A DNA stretch of 24,824 bases from Synergistaceae bacterium UBA1037. GTDB lineage: Bacteria; Synergistota; Synergistia; Synergistales; Synergistaceae. The stretch spans positions 3,547-28,370 of the forward strand of contig DCEE01000043.1 of the NCBI GenBank assembly GCA_002316795.1, read 5' to 3'. Made by a program: the position numbers and the translations under genes. This document shows positions 8,192-15,712 of this stretch, piece by piece (position 1 is the stretch's first letter; each line of letters starts with the position of its first letter). The notes below the pieces were generated by a model. The model made no database searches, was not told where the DNA came from, and worked only from the letters and a program-made list of their open reading frames with translations.

Positions 8192-8235
8192 ATGATACAA
8201 GGGGGGCTCCGCTCAGGGAGTCCCCCTTGTGTCAT
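8192..8235. terminator. Bidirectional terminator-like hairpin
   Basis: Positions 8192-8210 pair with 8217-8235 through a G/C-rich core (ACAAGGGGG with CCCCCTTGT) and only wobble mismatches, with a 6-base loop. It lies between convergent genes. The U tract is poor on both strands, so termination rests on stem strength. Confidence 0.6.
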
Positions 8236-8258
8236 TTAGAGTGTCAGCTCTATATTAC

Positions 8259-8588
8259 CTACCACTTGCCTCTGCTTACATGGCCTGCGATCTCTGCTTT
8301 GCTTCTCTGCTTGATCACTGTGGCTTCTTCGGATGCCTGTTTGAAAAGCGCTACGCACGGAGGATCGAGGTTGATCTCTATGCCCTCTTCTGCAAGCTTT
8401 TTGAGCTTGTTTGCAAGCCTTACGATCTCCATATGGATATCGTTGGTGCGGACAGACATAAGGACTTTCTTTGCTTCTTCCTCTGTAAGCGCGGCGAACT
8501 TCTCTTTCTCAACTCCGCATTTAGGGCACTTTTCAGGAGCTTCGGGACCTTCGTGGATGTAACCGCATACTGAACACTTGAACAACAT
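8259..8588 (-). CDS. Short rubredoxin-like zinc-ribbon/iron protein
   Basis: This 109-residue protein begins with a rubredoxin-like knuckle pair, C5-x2-C8 in FKCSVCGYIHEG and C21-x2-C24 in KCPKCG, like the C-terminal domain of rubrerythrins. The remaining ~80 residues appear helical (charged heptad-like SVRTNDIHMEIVRLANKLKKL) and lack the ExxH diiron motifs of rubrerythrin, so it is not a truncated rubrerythrin with an intact diiron site. ATG 8588 has GGGAGGT 7 bases upstream and is chosen over an in-frame extension to 8672. Likely a small Fe(Cys)4 electron carrier or redox sensor; exact role unknown. Confidence 0.8.
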   Translation of the reverse strand: MLFKCSVCGYIHEGPEAPEKCPKCGVEKEKFAALTEEEAKKVLMSVRTNDIHMEIVRLANKLKKLAEEGIEINLDPPCVALFKQASEEATVIKQRSKAEIAGHVSRGKW

Positions 8589-8690
8589 GATATCTACCTC
8601 CCAAGTATTTGTTAAGCTCATTCCCTGCTGCATTCGATTTAGTTTTACCGCAGTGGACCGGCAAAATGTCAAATATTTAAGACGGTTATA

Positions 8691-8699
8691 ATTATAGCA
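8691..8699 (-). promoter_or_regulatory. Extended -10 promoter for the rubredoxin-like gene
   Basis: On the minus strand TGCTATAAT is a full extended -10 element. No clear -35 is seen at 17 bases. It lies about 100 bases upstream of the start at 8588. Confidence 0.5.
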
Positions 8700-8810
8700 T
8701 GGAAAGGTATTAATACTGCATTTCTAAAGTTGCGACTATTTGGCTTGGAGCGCAGATCGTCGGCAGAGATGAGCAAAAATGAATAATAAGTTAAAGTAGG
8801 GACAAATACA

Positions 8811-8840
8811 TTGACACTTTTATCACAAGGTGGTTATATT
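8811..8840 (+). promoter_or_regulatory. Strong sigma-70-type promoter for the hydrogenase-maturation leader
   Basis: TTGACA at 8811-8816, 17 bases, then TTATAT/TATATT at 8834-8840. Transcription would start near 8847, about 215 bases before the first start codon, producing the structured leader described next. Confidence 0.75.
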
Positions 8841-8846
8841 ACGGTA

Positions 8847-9034
8847 TCTGAAAAGGATATGAACTATAAAGGATAAATTCCACTTTGCCGGCCTTTCCGT
8901 CAGAGTGGAGGCGAAAAATATAACAATGCTGTCTGTTTGCGGGGAAATCGTCCGTGCAAAGGGAAGGGCTGAATAAGGGTCATTTACATGACATATTCAG
9001 GGATCTTCCGCCTTTGCGAAGGATCCCTTTTTTT
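8847..9034 (+). ncRNA. Structured 5' leader or small RNA, unknown class
   Basis: Four hairpins follow one another. H1 pairs 8879-8891 with 8897-8909 (13 positions, one mismatch, loop CCTTT). H2 pairs 8936-8945 with 8951-8960 (one mismatch, one wobble). H3 pairs CTGAATA 8969-8975 with 8994-9000, with an inner GTCAT/ATGAC. H4 is an intrinsic terminator at 8999-9034, sharing A8999-G9000 with H3. GGAGGCG (8907-8913) could instead pair with CGCCTTT in the terminator, a possible antiterminator. I see no T-box, TPP, SAM, cobalamin, FMN or glycine riboswitch signature. It is either a cis attenuator for the TM1266-family, binding-protein and hydF genes or an independent ~190-nt RNA. Confidence 0.65.
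8999..9034 (+). terminator. Intrinsic terminator in the leader before the TM1266-family gene
   Basis: AGGGATC (8999-9005) pairs with GATCCCT (9022-9028), extended inward by CGC/GCG around a CTTT loop, and is followed by seven T. It lies between the promoter at 8811 and the start codon at 9064, so downstream genes need readthrough or another promoter. Confidence 0.8.
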
Positions 9035-9063
9035 GAGATGAAAGAAAGGCAGGTGTTTTTCTG

Positions 9064-9321
9064 ATGGAAGAGAATCGTATAGGGGTTGCCGCGATAATCG
9101 TTGAAGATCCTGAGTCAGTCAGGGAGGTAAATGATGTTCTGCACGACCACAGCGGGATCATTATCGGAAGGATGGGAATACCATACCGGGAGAGAAATGT
9201 CAGCGTCATATCCCTGGTACTTGATGCCTCACCCGACGAGATCAGCGCACTGACAGGGAAGCTTGGCAAGATAAGGGCGGTCTCTGTCAAAGCGGTAATG
9301 TCAAAGGCGCGAACTTCCTGA
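9064..9321 (+). CDS. TM1266-family protein (putative iron-only hydrogenase system regulator)
   Basis: This 85-residue protein with an ACT-like (beta-alpha-beta) look matches the small family found with [FeFe]-hydrogenase maturation genes. Recognisable pieces are RIGVAAIIVEDPESV, the central HSGIIIGRMGIPYRERNVSVISLVLDA (IGRMG-P is characteristic) and a C-terminal GKLGKIRAVSVKAV. AGGTG at 9051-9055 precedes ATG 9064 by 8 bases. Family members are annotated as regulators because of genome context; no DNA-binding motif is visible, so an effector-sensing or partner role is equally possible. Occurrence upstream of hydF supports the assignment. Confidence 0.88.
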   Translation: MEENRIGVAAIIVEDPESVREVNDVLHDHSGIIIGRMGIPYRERNVSVISLVLDASPDEISALTGKLGKIRAVSVKAVMSKARTS

Positions 9322-9428
9322 AGCCCGGGCATGGACAGACGCTATCGAACAGGACTCTGACTTTATGATCCGGATCTGTCAAAAGAGATAAATAGATCAA
9401 TATTAAAAATTTAAAGGAGAGATTTTTC

Positions 9429-10355
9429 ATGAAAAAAATATTACTGGCAGTACTGATCATACTTTCTGTGGCGGCAGGCTTTGCATTTGCGGCTGATATG
9501 CCGAAGGCCCTGGGAATCACATACGTCAAGGCTCCCCTCAATGTTCCGTCTATCGTCGCAAAGCACAATCAGGCATTCGAAAAGGCATATCCCGGTGTTA
9601 GCCTAAGTTTTCCTGAGATCACAGAAGGCCCAAAGCAGACAGCGGCACTTGCAGCGGATGAGATCGGCATAGCCAGCTGCCTCGGATCTACGTCAGCGAT
9701 CCTCGCCGCATCGGAAGGGCTTGATGTAAAGATAATAGGGATCTACTCGAGAGCCCCCAAAGCCTTCATGGTAATAGTCAGAGATCCGGCCATAAAGAGC
9801 GTAAAAGATCTCAAGGGAAAAAAGGTGGCAGGCCCCAAGGGCACCATCCTTCACCAGCTTCTTGCCGCGGTCCTTGGTAAAGAGGGTATGTCTGTCAAGG
9901 ATGTTGAATTTGTCCAGATGGATCTCTCTTCAGGCGCCAATGCGCTATCTGCGGGAAGCGTCGACGCCGCACTTCTCGCCGGACCTGCCGCCTACAAAGC
10001 CCTGACCTCGGGTGCGCGCATGCTTAAAAACGGAGAGGGCCTGGTGGATGCAACTATAGTCATAGCTACCACGGAAAAGTTTGCCCAAAAGTATCCCGAG
10101 GCGGTCTCGAGATTTATGACGGCGCATAAGAAAACGCTCGAATGGATCAAAAAGAACCCCGATAAGGCCGCTGAGATGACACAGAAGGAAACAGGACTTC
10201 CGATGGAGGGGGTCAGGATGATGACCCCGTGGTATGATTTTGACAGCAAGATCAGGAAGAGCGATATGGATGAACTTGCGAAGACCCAGGAATTTATGAT
10301 AGAGAACGGACTACAGCGTAATAAGATAGATGTGGATTCACTGATAATGAGGTGA
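9429..10355 (+). CDS. ABC-transporter-type periplasmic substrate-binding protein (NMT1/TauA/SsuA-like)
   Basis: This 308-residue protein has a clear signal peptide (MKKILLAVLIILSVAAGFAFA, cleavage probably around AFA-AD at ~21-22) and a fold-II binding-protein body: GITYVKAPLNVPSIVAKHN, ALAADEIGIASCLGSTSAILAA, the hinge block VRDPAIKSVKDLKGKKVAGPKGTILHQLL, and ANALSAGSVDAALLAGPAA. These resemble nitrate/sulfonate/taurine/pyrimidine-precursor binding proteins. AAGGAGAG precedes ATG 9429. No permease or ATPase is adjacent: a TM1266-family gene is upstream and hydF starts 4 bases after its stop, inside a shared ribosome-binding stretch. The ligand is unknown; the company it keeps suggests something used in hydrogenase assembly or a thiol/metal complex, which is inference only. 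Confidence 0.85.
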   Translation: MKKILLAVLIILSVAAGFAFAADMPKALGITYVKAPLNVPSIVAKHNQAFEKAYPGVSLSFPEITEGPKQTAALAADEIGIASCLGSTSAILAASEGLDVKIIGIYSRAPKAFMVIVRDPAIKSVKDLKGKKVAGPKGTILHQLLAAVLGKEGMSVKDVEFVQMDLSSGANALSAGSVDAALLAGPAAYKALTSGARMLKNGEGLVDATIVIATTEKFAQKYPEAVSRFMTAHKKTLEWIKKNPDKAAEMTQKETGLPMEGVRMMTPWYDFDSKIRKSDMDELAKTQEFMIENGLQRNKIDVDSLIMR

Positions 10356-10359
10356 GGCA

Positions 10360-11598
10360 ATGGATCTTCAGTCAACTCCGAGGGGCAACCGGCTCCACAT
10401 AGGTTTTTACGGCAGGCGGAATGCCGGGAAATCAAGTCTTATAAACCTTGTCACCGGCCAGCAGACAGCACTTGTATCGGATCATGCGGGGACGACCACC
10501 GACCCTGTCATAAAGAGCATGGAGCTGCTGCCTCTGGGACCTGTCGCGGTGATCGACACAGCCGGTCTTGATGATGAAGGCGATCTTGGAAGGCTTCGCA
10601 TTTCAAGGACCATGGAGATGATGGACAGGACAGACCTTGCCCTGCTCATCGTCTCCGCTGCTGATGCCTATGATACATCGCTGGAAAGAGGCTGGCTCGA
10701 AGAGCTTAGGAAGAGAAATATACCTGTTGTAGGCGTACTCAATCAGATAGACAGGGTCGGGCCGGAAAAGGCTGAAAAGATAAGGTCGGACCTTGAGGCC
10801 GGCCTCGGCATATCCTTTGCGGCAGTCTCAGCTAACGGAAGAGAATACAGAGCCGAGCTCCTGTCGGCAATAGTAAAAAATGCGCCGACTGATTTTGAAA
10901 GCCCGACGCTTGTCGGCGACATCTTCAGCAGGGGAGACTCTATAATACTGGTAGCCCCTCAGGACATCCAGGCACCCAAGGGAAGGCTCATACTTCCCCA
11001 GGTCCAGGTGATAAGGGACATCCTTGACAACAGGGGGATCGCCCTCACTGCCACGCTGGATCAGTTTCCGAAACTGTTGGATTCTCTGAAGGAACCTCCG
11101 GCGCTTGTCATAACGGACTCGCAGGTATTTCCGCAGGTAAATTCGATCCTTCCCCGCGATGTTCCCCTGACATCCTTCTCAATAGTTATGGCGAGGAACA
11201 AGGGGGATCTGGCTACCTTCGTCAGGGGGGCAAGGGTTATATGCGAACTGAAGGAGAGCGACAAGGTGCTTGTTGCCGAGGCCTGCACCCATGCGCCTCT
11301 GGAAGAGGATATAGGAAGGGAAAAGATCCCGAGGTGGCTCAGGGATAGAGTGGGCAGCGGGCTGACTGTGGACATTTCGACAGGACTTGATTTCCCCCCC
11401 AACATTAAGGAATACTCGCTGATCCTGCATTGCGGCGGATGCATGTTCACAAGAAAACAGCTTATGTCCAGGATGATAAAAGCTGATGCAGAGAATGTCC
11501 CGATAACAAATTACGGCATCGCGATCGCCGCGATCAACGGGATCCTGGAAAGAGTAATTGAAGTCTTCCCCGAATTCAGGAATGATGGCCCAAAATAG
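10360..11598 (+). CDS. hydF: [FeFe]-hydrogenase H-cluster maturation GTPase HydF
   Basis: This 412-residue protein has the HydF domain order. The N-terminal GTPase carries the P-loop GRRNAGKSS (18-26), the Thr switch in HAGTTTDP, DTAG (66-69), NQID (128-131) and SAN (157-159). A dimerisation domain follows, then the C-terminal [4Fe-4S] ligand set C309-x-H311 and H357-C358-x2-C361, matching CxH...HCxxC with the expected spacing. HydF is the scaffold that assembles the 2Fe subcluster and hands it to apo-hydrogenase. GAGGTGAGG overlapping the end of the upstream gene serves as its ribosome site, so it is coupled to the binding protein. HydE, HydG and the hydrogenase are not in this window. A strong terminator follows. 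Confidence 0.97.
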   Translation: MDLQSTPRGNRLHIGFYGRRNAGKSSLINLVTGQQTALVSDHAGTTTDPVIKSMELLPLGPVAVIDTAGLDDEGDLGRLRISRTMEMMDRTDLALLIVSAADAYDTSLERGWLEELRKRNIPVVGVLNQIDRVGPEKAEKIRSDLEAGLGISFAAVSANGREYRAELLSAIVKNAPTDFESPTLVGDIFSRGDSIILVAPQDIQAPKGRLILPQVQVIRDILDNRGIALTATLDQFPKLLDSLKEPPALVITDSQVFPQVNSILPRDVPLTSFSIVMARNKGDLATFVRGARVICELKESDKVLVAEACTHAPLEEDIGREKIPRWLRDRVGSGLTVDISTGLDFPPNIKEYSLILHCGGCMFTRKQLMSRMIKADAENVPITNYGIAIAAINGILERVIEVFPEFRNDGPK

Positions 11599-11647
11599 CG
11601 ATAATATTTGTTGATCTTTAATTCCTGAAAAGGTATTTTCTCCGCAT

Positions 11648-11694
11648 AAACGGCAGTAGCCCTGCCTCAGTCATCAGGGTACTGCCGTTTTCTT
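11648..11694 (+). terminator. Intrinsic terminator after hydF
   Basis: AAACGGCAGTA (11648-11658) pairs with TACTGCCGTTT (11680-11690), extended by CCCTG/CAGGG with one bulged G, followed by TTTTCTTATT. Confidence 0.88.
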
Positions 11695-11775
11695 ATTAAA
11701 TGTGCTATGCTATGCGCGTATGAGCGCATATTGCCACACAGGGCTGCGTTCATGATCAATCAAGGAGGTCGATCG

Positions 11776-13065
11776 TTGGTGAGTTCCGACATATCCGGCA
11801 GTATTATCCTGCTGGTCGTGCTATTGATATTTTCATTCTATTTCAGTGCCACAGAGACGTCAATAACGGCAGCAGGAAAAGGGAAACTACTTGCTCTATC
11901 TGATGAATACCCACATCGCCGAAAGGGTTTCTTCTGGCTCGTAGACAACACAGCCAAGGCGATAAACGTTACCCTGATAGGAAATAATGTAGTAAATATC
12001 GCAGCAAGCGCAGTCGCCACTACACTGGCGCTGAAATTTTTTGGTGCACTGGGACCTGCTCTGGCAGTCGCTGTAATGACGATCCTTATCGTAATATTCT
12101 GTGAGATCCTGCCCAAAAATTTCGCGATAGCAAAAAAAGAGGCCGTACTCCTTTTCTCCCTCCCATTTCTACGGGTCATAAGCACGTTAATGACTCCTCT
12201 GACGTGGTCTTTGAGGATGGTCCTCAGGCTCTTCGGGAAAATAGCAGGTATGGACCTTGTCTCATACAGCTCCCTCATATCACGCCAGGAGATAGATCAT
12301 ATCGTCTCCGAAGGCAGCGCTGCCGGCGCACTTGAAGAGGACGAGCGTAAGATGATCCATGGGGTCATAGCATTTGAAGAGACCAGGGTCTCTGAAGTCA
12401 TGGAACCCAGGACCGACGTTTATGCGATCGAGCAGGACGGGATGGCAGAAGAGGCGGTAAACATATTCCTTGAAAGCGGCCATTCAAGGATCCCGGTATA
12501 CAGGGAGGACCTTGACCAGGTGATCGGGATACTTTATGCAAAGGACCTTCTGGGCCCGCTTGCCCACAACGAAAAGAACATCTCTATAGTAAAACTGATG
12601 AGAAAGCCCCTCTTTGTGCCGGAGACGATGAAGACCGACGAGGCCCTTGATGTGATGAAAAAATCAAGGACCCACATTGCTATCGTAATTGACGAATATG
12701 GTGGCATGGCCGGGCTTATAACGCTTGAAGACCTTATAGAGGAGATAGTCGGCGACATACAGGACGAATACGATACTGAGATCCCGGAGATACAGGCTGA
12801 GGACGACAGTACCTACATTGTCCAGGGACAGGTGAATCTAGAAGAGCTTTCCGATGCTCTGGCATATCCTTTCGATACGGCCTTCGAAGATGTAGATACC
12901 CTTGCAGGAATGGTCCTTGAGCTTTCCGGAGATTTCCCGAAGCAGGGACAGCTGATAACTTACGGATCATGGGACATACATGTGCTTGAGGTCAGGAACC
13001 ACAGGATAATGCAGGTCCGCATGCAATACATAAAAGAGCGGACAGAGGGACCTGTATCTGATTAG
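11776..13065 (+). CDS. CNNM/CorC (HlyC) family membrane CBS-domain protein
   Basis: With the start at 11776 this is 429 residues. An N-terminal DUF21/CNNM membrane domain has about four segments (first near SGSIILLVVLLIFSFYFSATE, with NNVVNIAASAVATTLA later). A CBS pair follows, with the marks VMEPRTDVYAIE, SGHSRIPVYREDLDQVIGILYAKDLL and AIVIDEYGGMAGLITLEDLIEEIVGDIQDEYD. A C-terminal CorC_HlyC domain ends the protein. Family members are linked to Mg2+/Co2+ or Na+-coupled Mg2+ transport; the old name hemolysin is misleading. An ATG at 11707 is in frame but has no ribosome site. AAGGAGG at 11762-11768 is 7 bases from TTG 11776 and 10 from GTG 11779, so one of these two is the real start. Confidence 0.92.
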   Translation: MVSSDISGSIILLVVLLIFSFYFSATETSITAAGKGKLLALSDEYPHRRKGFFWLVDNTAKAINVTLIGNNVVNIAASAVATTLALKFFGALGPALAVAVMTILIVIFCEILPKNFAIAKKEAVLLFSLPFLRVISTLMTPLTWSLRMVLRLFGKIAGMDLVSYSSLISRQEIDHIVSEGSAAGALEEDERKMIHGVIAFEETRVSEVMEPRTDVYAIEQDGMAEEAVNIFLESGHSRIPVYREDLDQVIGILYAKDLLGPLAHNEKNISIVKLMRKPLFVPETMKTDEALDVMKKSRTHIAIVIDEYGGMAGLITLEDLIEEIVGDIQDEYDTEIPEIQAEDDSTYIVQGQVNLEELSDALAYPFDTAFEDVDTLAGMVLELSGDFPKQGQLITYGSWDIHVLEVRNHRIMQVRMQYIKERTEGPVSD

Positions 13066-13086
13066 GGCCCGGCACTGAAAAGGAAG

Positions 13087-13132
13087 AATAAAGCGGAGGA
13101 TCGCCTTAAGCAGGCCGGTCATCCGCTTTATT
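13087..13132. terminator. Bidirectional terminator between convergent genes
   Basis: AATAAAGCGGA (13087-13097) pairs with TCCGCTTTATT (13122-13132). A/T-rich flanks on both sides allow use from either direction. It lies between the CorC-type gene and the stop codon of the minus-strand gene at 13135. Confidence 0.8.
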
Positions 13133-13134
13133 TA

Positions 13135-13611
13135 TCATTCGGGTTTGGGGTAGCGGTTGACCTTGCCTGTAATTTCTGTTATCCGGATCTTTACTACAGC
13201 GGTAACGCTCAGCTTTTCTTCCGTCATCGGTCCCTTGGGTCCCCTGTAATGTTCCATCATTATTTCGAGGGCCTCTCTCTTTTCTTTATTGTCCTCGATG
13301 AATTCTGCGATTCCCCGGCCCGATACGCTTTTGTACTTCATGCTGAATTTTGTTGGATCTTCTTCGTGCCGGATGATTTCGGCATCGACGGCAACGTTGA
13401 ATGCGACCTTATTGTTCTCTCTCAGAAGGTCGATCTTTTTGCCCTCTTTGGCGCAGTGGATTATTATGAAGTCATCACTGAACCCGTAATTTAGCGGAAC
13501 TATATAAGGCCAGCCATCCTTGCCCGCCAATGCCAGCTCCATCCATTGCCCCTGGTCAAGGACTTCCATCATCCAGTCATGGGATTCCACTTCCCTGTCA
13601 TTTCTCCTCAT
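13135..13611 (-). CDS. NimA-like pyridoxamine 5'-phosphate oxidase-family protein, copy A
   Basis: This 158-residue FMN-binding split-barrel protein of the COG3467/NimA type shows GKDGWPYIVPLNYGF and DDFIIIHCAKEGKKIDLLRENNKVAFNV, with the His followed by a Lys-rich flavin-phosphate loop, and a C-terminal VVKIRITEITGKVNRYPKP. Such proteins bind FMN or heme and some reduce 5-nitroimidazoles; the natural substrate is usually unknown. ATG 13611 is preferred over an upstream in-frame start at 13668 because AGGAGGTG lies 6 bases before it. It is a tandem paralogue of the next gene upstream (about 115 of 157 residues identical by eye). Confidence 0.85.
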   Translation of the reverse strand: MRRNDREVESHDWMMEVLDQGQWMELALAGKDGWPYIVPLNYGFSDDFIIIHCAKEGKKIDLLRENNKVAFNVAVDAEIIRHEEDPTKFSMKYKSVSGRGIAEFIEDNKEKREALEIMMEHYRGPKGPMTEEKLSVTAVVKIRITEITGKVNRYPKPE

Positions 13612-13733
13612 ATAGTACACCTCCTGAAATATTCTCAGATGAGTATAGAACATGAGGCTCCGGAGCACAACAAAATGGCCGGGACCGGCACGGCAGTTTG
13701 GCGTTAAAGCAGAGAGACCGTAGAAAATTACTG

Positions 13734-14207
13734 TCAGGGTTTGGGATAGAAGTTTATCTTTCCTGTAATTTCCGTTATCGATATCTTTATGACGGCAGTG
13801 GCTTTGAGCATACCTTCCGTAATGGGTTCCTTTGGTCCGTGGTAATGCTCCATAATTATTTTCAAGGCTTCTCTTTTTTCTTCGGCATCCTCGATAAACT
13901 TTGCAGTCCCGAGTCCGGAGACGCTCCTGTACTTCATGCTGAATTCGGATGGGTCATTTTCGTCCCGTATGACTTCTGTGTCGATGGCAACGTTGAATGC
14001 GACCTTATTGTTTTCCCTGAGGAGGTCGATCTTTTTACCCTCCCTTGCTCCGTGGACAATTATGAAATCCTTTCCGAACCCGTAATTGAGCGGGACGACA
14101 TAGGGCCATCCGTCTTTTCCTGACATCGCTAGTTCCATCCAGATGCCCTTTTCCAATACTTCCATCATCCATTCTCGCGAAGTGACTTCCTTATCTTTTC
14201 TTCTCAT
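13734..14207 (-). CDS. NimA-like pyridoxamine 5'-phosphate oxidase-family protein, copy B
   Basis: This 157-residue paralogue of copy A keeps the same length, GKDGWPYVVPLNYGF, the flavin loop FIIVHGAREGKKIDLLRENNK and the C-terminal EITGKINFYPKP. The Cys after the conserved His in copy A is Gly here. GGGGGTG precedes ATG 14207 by about 5 bases. About 120 bases separate its stop from the start of copy A, with no terminator seen, so both could be on one transcript. Together they look like a recent tandem duplication. The hisF stop lies 126 bases upstream on the same strand. Confidence 0.85.
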   Translation of the reverse strand: MRRKDKEVTSREWMMEVLEKGIWMELAMSGKDGWPYVVPLNYGFGKDFIIVHGAREGKKIDLLRENNKVAFNVAIDTEVIRDENDPSEFSMKYRSVSGLGTAKFIEDAEEKREALKIIMEHYHGPKEPITEGMLKATAVIKISITEITGKINFYPKP

Positions 14208-14333
14208 AAAAACACCCCCGTATGTGTGCTTGGATGATTATAAAACCTGCAGGGACACAGAACAATCACAGGGGAGTAATAAGGGTGGGAATACCCTCTA
14301 TTGCAGTATGCGCTCGAATGAAAAAAGACTAAG

Positions 14334-15092
14334 TTAAAGGCGTACCGGGATCCCCTTGTCTGAGAGGTATTTTTTTAATTTCGGTATGGGGATCTGATTG
14401 TAATGGAAGAGCGACGCTGAAAGCACGGCATCTGCTCTGCCTTCAGCAAATGCATCGTAGAAGTGCGAATAGTCTCCCGCTCCCCCGGAAGCTATGACGG
14501 GTATGTTTGCACGTGAACTTACCTCAAAGGTCAGGTCTAGGTCGTAACCTGCTTTTGTCCCGTCTCTGTCCATGCTCGTAAGGAGGATCTCACCTGCCCC
14601 AAGCCTCTCTGTTTCCTTTGCCCATTCAATGACGTCCAGGCCTGTGGCAGTACGTCCTCCTGCGGTGTAGACTTCCCAGGAACCATCAGCTTTTCTTTTG
14701 GCGTCTATTGCGACGACGATGCACTGGCTGCCAAAATCTTTAGCGCCCTCGGTTATGAGTTCCGGCCTCCTTACGGCGGCAGAATTGAGGGAAACCTTGT
14801 CCGCACCGGCCCTGAGGAGCGTACGGATATCTTCGGAGGTGCGAATGCCGCCTCCGACAGTTATGGGGATGAATACCCTTGATGCCACTGCCCTGACCAG
14901 ATCTGCGACTGTGTTTCGCGCATCGCTGGTCGCTGTTATGTCCAGGAAGACAATCTCATCGGCTCCGGCAGCTTCGTAAGCGACAGCACATTCCACTGGG
15001 TCGCCCGCATCCTTCAGGTCCACGAAATTAATGCCCTTGACGACCCTCCCGTCTTTTATATCAAGGCATGGAATTATCCTCTGTGCGTACAT
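14334..15092 (-). CDS. hisF: Imidazole glycerol phosphate synthase, cyclase subunit HisF
   Basis: This 252-residue (beta/alpha)8 barrel joins with HisH to convert PRFAR and glutamine-derived ammonia to imidazole glycerol phosphate and AICAR. The catalytic aspartates are D11 ([14 protein letters not shown]) and D130 (VVAIDAKR). Phosphate-binding glycines are seen in TVGGGIRT and [13 protein letters not shown], and the C-terminal [10 protein letters not shown] is standard. It is the last gene of the his operon. ATG 15092 is two bases after the hisH stop, with GGAGGAAAC inside the end of hisH as ribosome site. Confidence 0.98.
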   Translation of the reverse strand: MYAQRIIPCLDIKDGRVVKGINFVDLKDAGDPVECAVAYEAAGADEIVFLDITATSDARNTVADLVRAVASRVFIPITVGGGIRTSEDIRTLLRAGADKVSLNSAAVRRPELITEGAKDFGSQCIVVAIDAKRKADGSWEVYTAGGRTATGLDVIEWAKETERLGAGEILLTSMDRDGTKAGYDLDLTFEVSSRANIPVIASGGAGDYSHFYDAFAEGRADAVLSASLFHYNQIPIPKLKKYLSDKGIPVRL

Positions 15093-15094
15093 TT

Positions 15095-15712
15095 TCAGTT
15101 TCCTCCTGCCAGTTCCGCAAAACGTCTCAATATGGAAATGCCTTCAGTCCCGCTCTTTTCAGGGTGGAACTGACATCCGAAAAGATTTTCCTGCTCAACT
15201 GCCGCATCGAAAGTTGTTCCGTAATCTGATAGGGCAGATACTATCTCTTGATCTTCCGCCTTTACATAATATGAGTGTACAAAATACATGTATGGTGAAC
15301 CGGAGAGCTTTCCAAGAAGCCTGCTTTCCTTTTTTGTTCTTATTGAATTCCATCCCATGTGGGGTATTTTCAGTCCTTTGTCCGCAGGAAAGAGCAGTAC
15401 CCTTCCTTTCAGCACTCCCAGTCCCGGAACGTCGGGGCTCTCTTCGCTTTCTTCGAATAGCAGCTGCATCCCGGCACAGATCCCAATAAAGGGTTTACCG
15501 CTTTTGGCTGCACTTTTGACTGTCTCTGTGAGTCCCTTGCGTTCCATCTCTGCCATGGCGCTTCCGAACGCACCGACACCGGGGAGTATGATCCCATCTG
15601 CTGAAAGTATTTCTGCGGGGTCTGATGTTATTGTCCCGGGACACCCTATAAAGTCGAGTGCATTCCTGACGCTCTGAAGATTGCCCGCTCCATAATCTAT
15701 TATCGCGATCAT
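15095..15712 (-). CDS. hisH: Imidazole glycerol phosphate synthase, glutamine amidotransferase subunit HisH
   Basis: This 205-residue class I glutaminase has the triad C79 ([11 protein letters not shown]), H183 and E185 (CQFHPEKSG). The N-terminal [11 protein letters not shown] and the oxyanion-region LPGVGAFG are typical. It supplies ammonia to HisF. Its ATG at 15712 overlaps the hisIE stop (ATGA), indicating coupled translation. Confidence 0.98.
   Translation of the reverse strand: MIAIIDYGAGNLQSVRNALDFIGCPGTITSDPAEILSADGIILPGVGAFGSAMAEMERKGLTETVKSAAKSGKPFIGICAGMQLLFEESEESPDVPGLGVLKGRVLLFPADKGLKIPHMGWNSIRTKKESRLLGKLSGSPYMYFVHSYYVKAEDQEIVSALSDYGTTFDAAVEQENLFGCQFHPEKSGTEGISILRRFAELAGGN

Noticed and set aside
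8861..8878. Five-codon ORF in the hydrogenase-maturation leader as a leader peptide
   Set aside because: Poor ribosome site and negligible length; better explained as part of the structured RNA.
14282..14297. Terminator after hisF on the minus strand
   Set aside because: Only a 5-bp stem (AGGGT/ACCCT) with no proper U tract; too weak to call.
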